64,000 bases of DNA, taken from Lysobacter sp. (GTDB taxonomy: Bacteria > Pseudomonadota > Gammaproteobacteria > Xanthomonadales > Xanthomonadaceae). The notes beneath the pieces are model-generated. The model had not been told where the DNA came from. It was given only the letters and a program-made list of their open reading frames with translations, and searched no databases. The position numbers were made by a program, and so were the translations under genes. Where the stretch lies: assembly GCA_008015835.1 (NCBI GenBank), contig SSGH01000017.1:60723-124722 (forward strand), read 5' to 3'. Positions within the stretch are counted from its first letter, which is position 1; each line of letters opens with the position of its first letter. This document shows, piece after piece, positions 63,775 to 64,000 of this stretch.

Positions 63775-64000
63775 TCAGGCCGCTAAAGCATAAACCTCAG
63801 CGGGTGTCTTCATGCCCAACGCCTGATGTGGACGCCGGTGGTTGTAGAACTGGACCCAGTCGGCGACGACCCGGCTGGCGTGTTGCAGAGTTTCGAACCG
63901 GTGTCGGTGCGCGCACTGCTCCTTTAACGTCCGGATCACACGTTCGACCATGCCGTTCTGCTGCGGACAATGCGGCGTGATGAACTCCTGTCGCAAGCCG
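63775..64000 (-). mobile_element. IS3-family insertion sequence, 3' part of the transposase
   Basis: The minus-strand frame runs off the right edge. Visible residues include EFITPHCPQQNGMVERVIRT, LKEQCAHRHRFETLQHASRV and WVQFYNHRRPHQALGMKTPA, the end of the DDE integrase core (the PxxQNGxxER and NxxRPHxALG motifs). That is OrfB of an IS3-family element. The element ends near 63748, where TGTAATGACCCAGCAG could be the start of its terminal inverted repeat. Whether it is intact cannot be judged. Confidence 0.85.

Noticed and set aside
1..64000. tRNA or rRNA genes
   Set aside because: No cloverleaf with GTTCRA-type loop or conserved rRNA segment was noticed on either strand.

Overview
The window is about 64 kb of mostly very GC-rich DNA with the gene content and gene order of a Lysobacter/Xanthomonas-type gammaproteobacterium (Lysobacteraceae). 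Supporting signs are rho with a long low-complexity N-terminal extension beside trxA and a long-tailed rhlB, an IucD-free FtsE/FtsX pair, a TonB-dependent receptor/LacI/sugar-symporter set, an EF-G paralogue, and dispersed 'GTAGGGTGGGC' and 'TCATCCCGA' hairpin repeats. No rRNA, tRNA or CRISPR array was seen. Assignments rest on reading the translated sequence; no database search was possible.

Layout. 0-0.8 kb: the end of a TrbM-like conjugation/type IV secretion protein. 0.9-7.5 kb: YcgL, a giant membrane-anchored ankyrin protein, a KefB/C-type antiporter and a secreted hypothetical. 8.0-9.8 kb: a 619-residue orphan that could be a secretion-system effector. 9.9-13.4 kb: a MrfA/MrfB-type helicase-exonuclease pair. 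13.5-20.9 kb: a serine hydrolase, an ECF sigma factor with a membrane partner, an N-formylglutamate amidohydrolase/ATP-grasp ligase pair, a methyltransferase and small conserved proteins. 21-22.9 kb: a LuxR-glyoxalase fusion and a small ankyrin protein, bracketed by two copies of a dispersed repeat.

23.0-28.3 kb is the most striking part: an AT-rich island with three tightly coupled minus-strand genes. They are a 1160-residue alpha-solenoid histidine kinase, a stand-alone receiver, and a receiver fused to a nucleoside-phosphorylase-like domain. This is the architecture of Detocs (DtcA-DtcB-DtcC), an anti-phage two-component system whose effector destroys ATP.

28.3-42.2 kb is core genome: a lipoprotein, an EF-G paralogue with an unusual leader, a beta-propeller protein, rho, trxA, rhlB, ftsE, ftsX, a two-receiver regulator and ung.

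42.2-58.3 kb is a coherent glucan/glucose catabolism block. It holds a sodium/sugar symporter, a LacI-family repressor, a GH3 beta-glucosidase, a TonB-dependent receptor, a GH30 glucanase and then zwf-pgl-edd-glk-eda (Entner-Doudoroff). LacI-type palindromes lie in front of the symporter, between the receptor and the GH30 gene, and (a different palindrome) in front of zwf. The likely flow is: outer-membrane uptake of a beta-glucan fragment, cleavage by GH30 and GH3, glucose import, phosphorylation, and the Entner-Doudoroff route to pyruvate and glyceraldehyde-3-phosphate.

58.5-63.6 kb carries secreted or protease-like genes (two subtilases, an Excalibur/YHYH protein, a CAP-like protein). The window ends in the 3' part of an IS3-family transposase.
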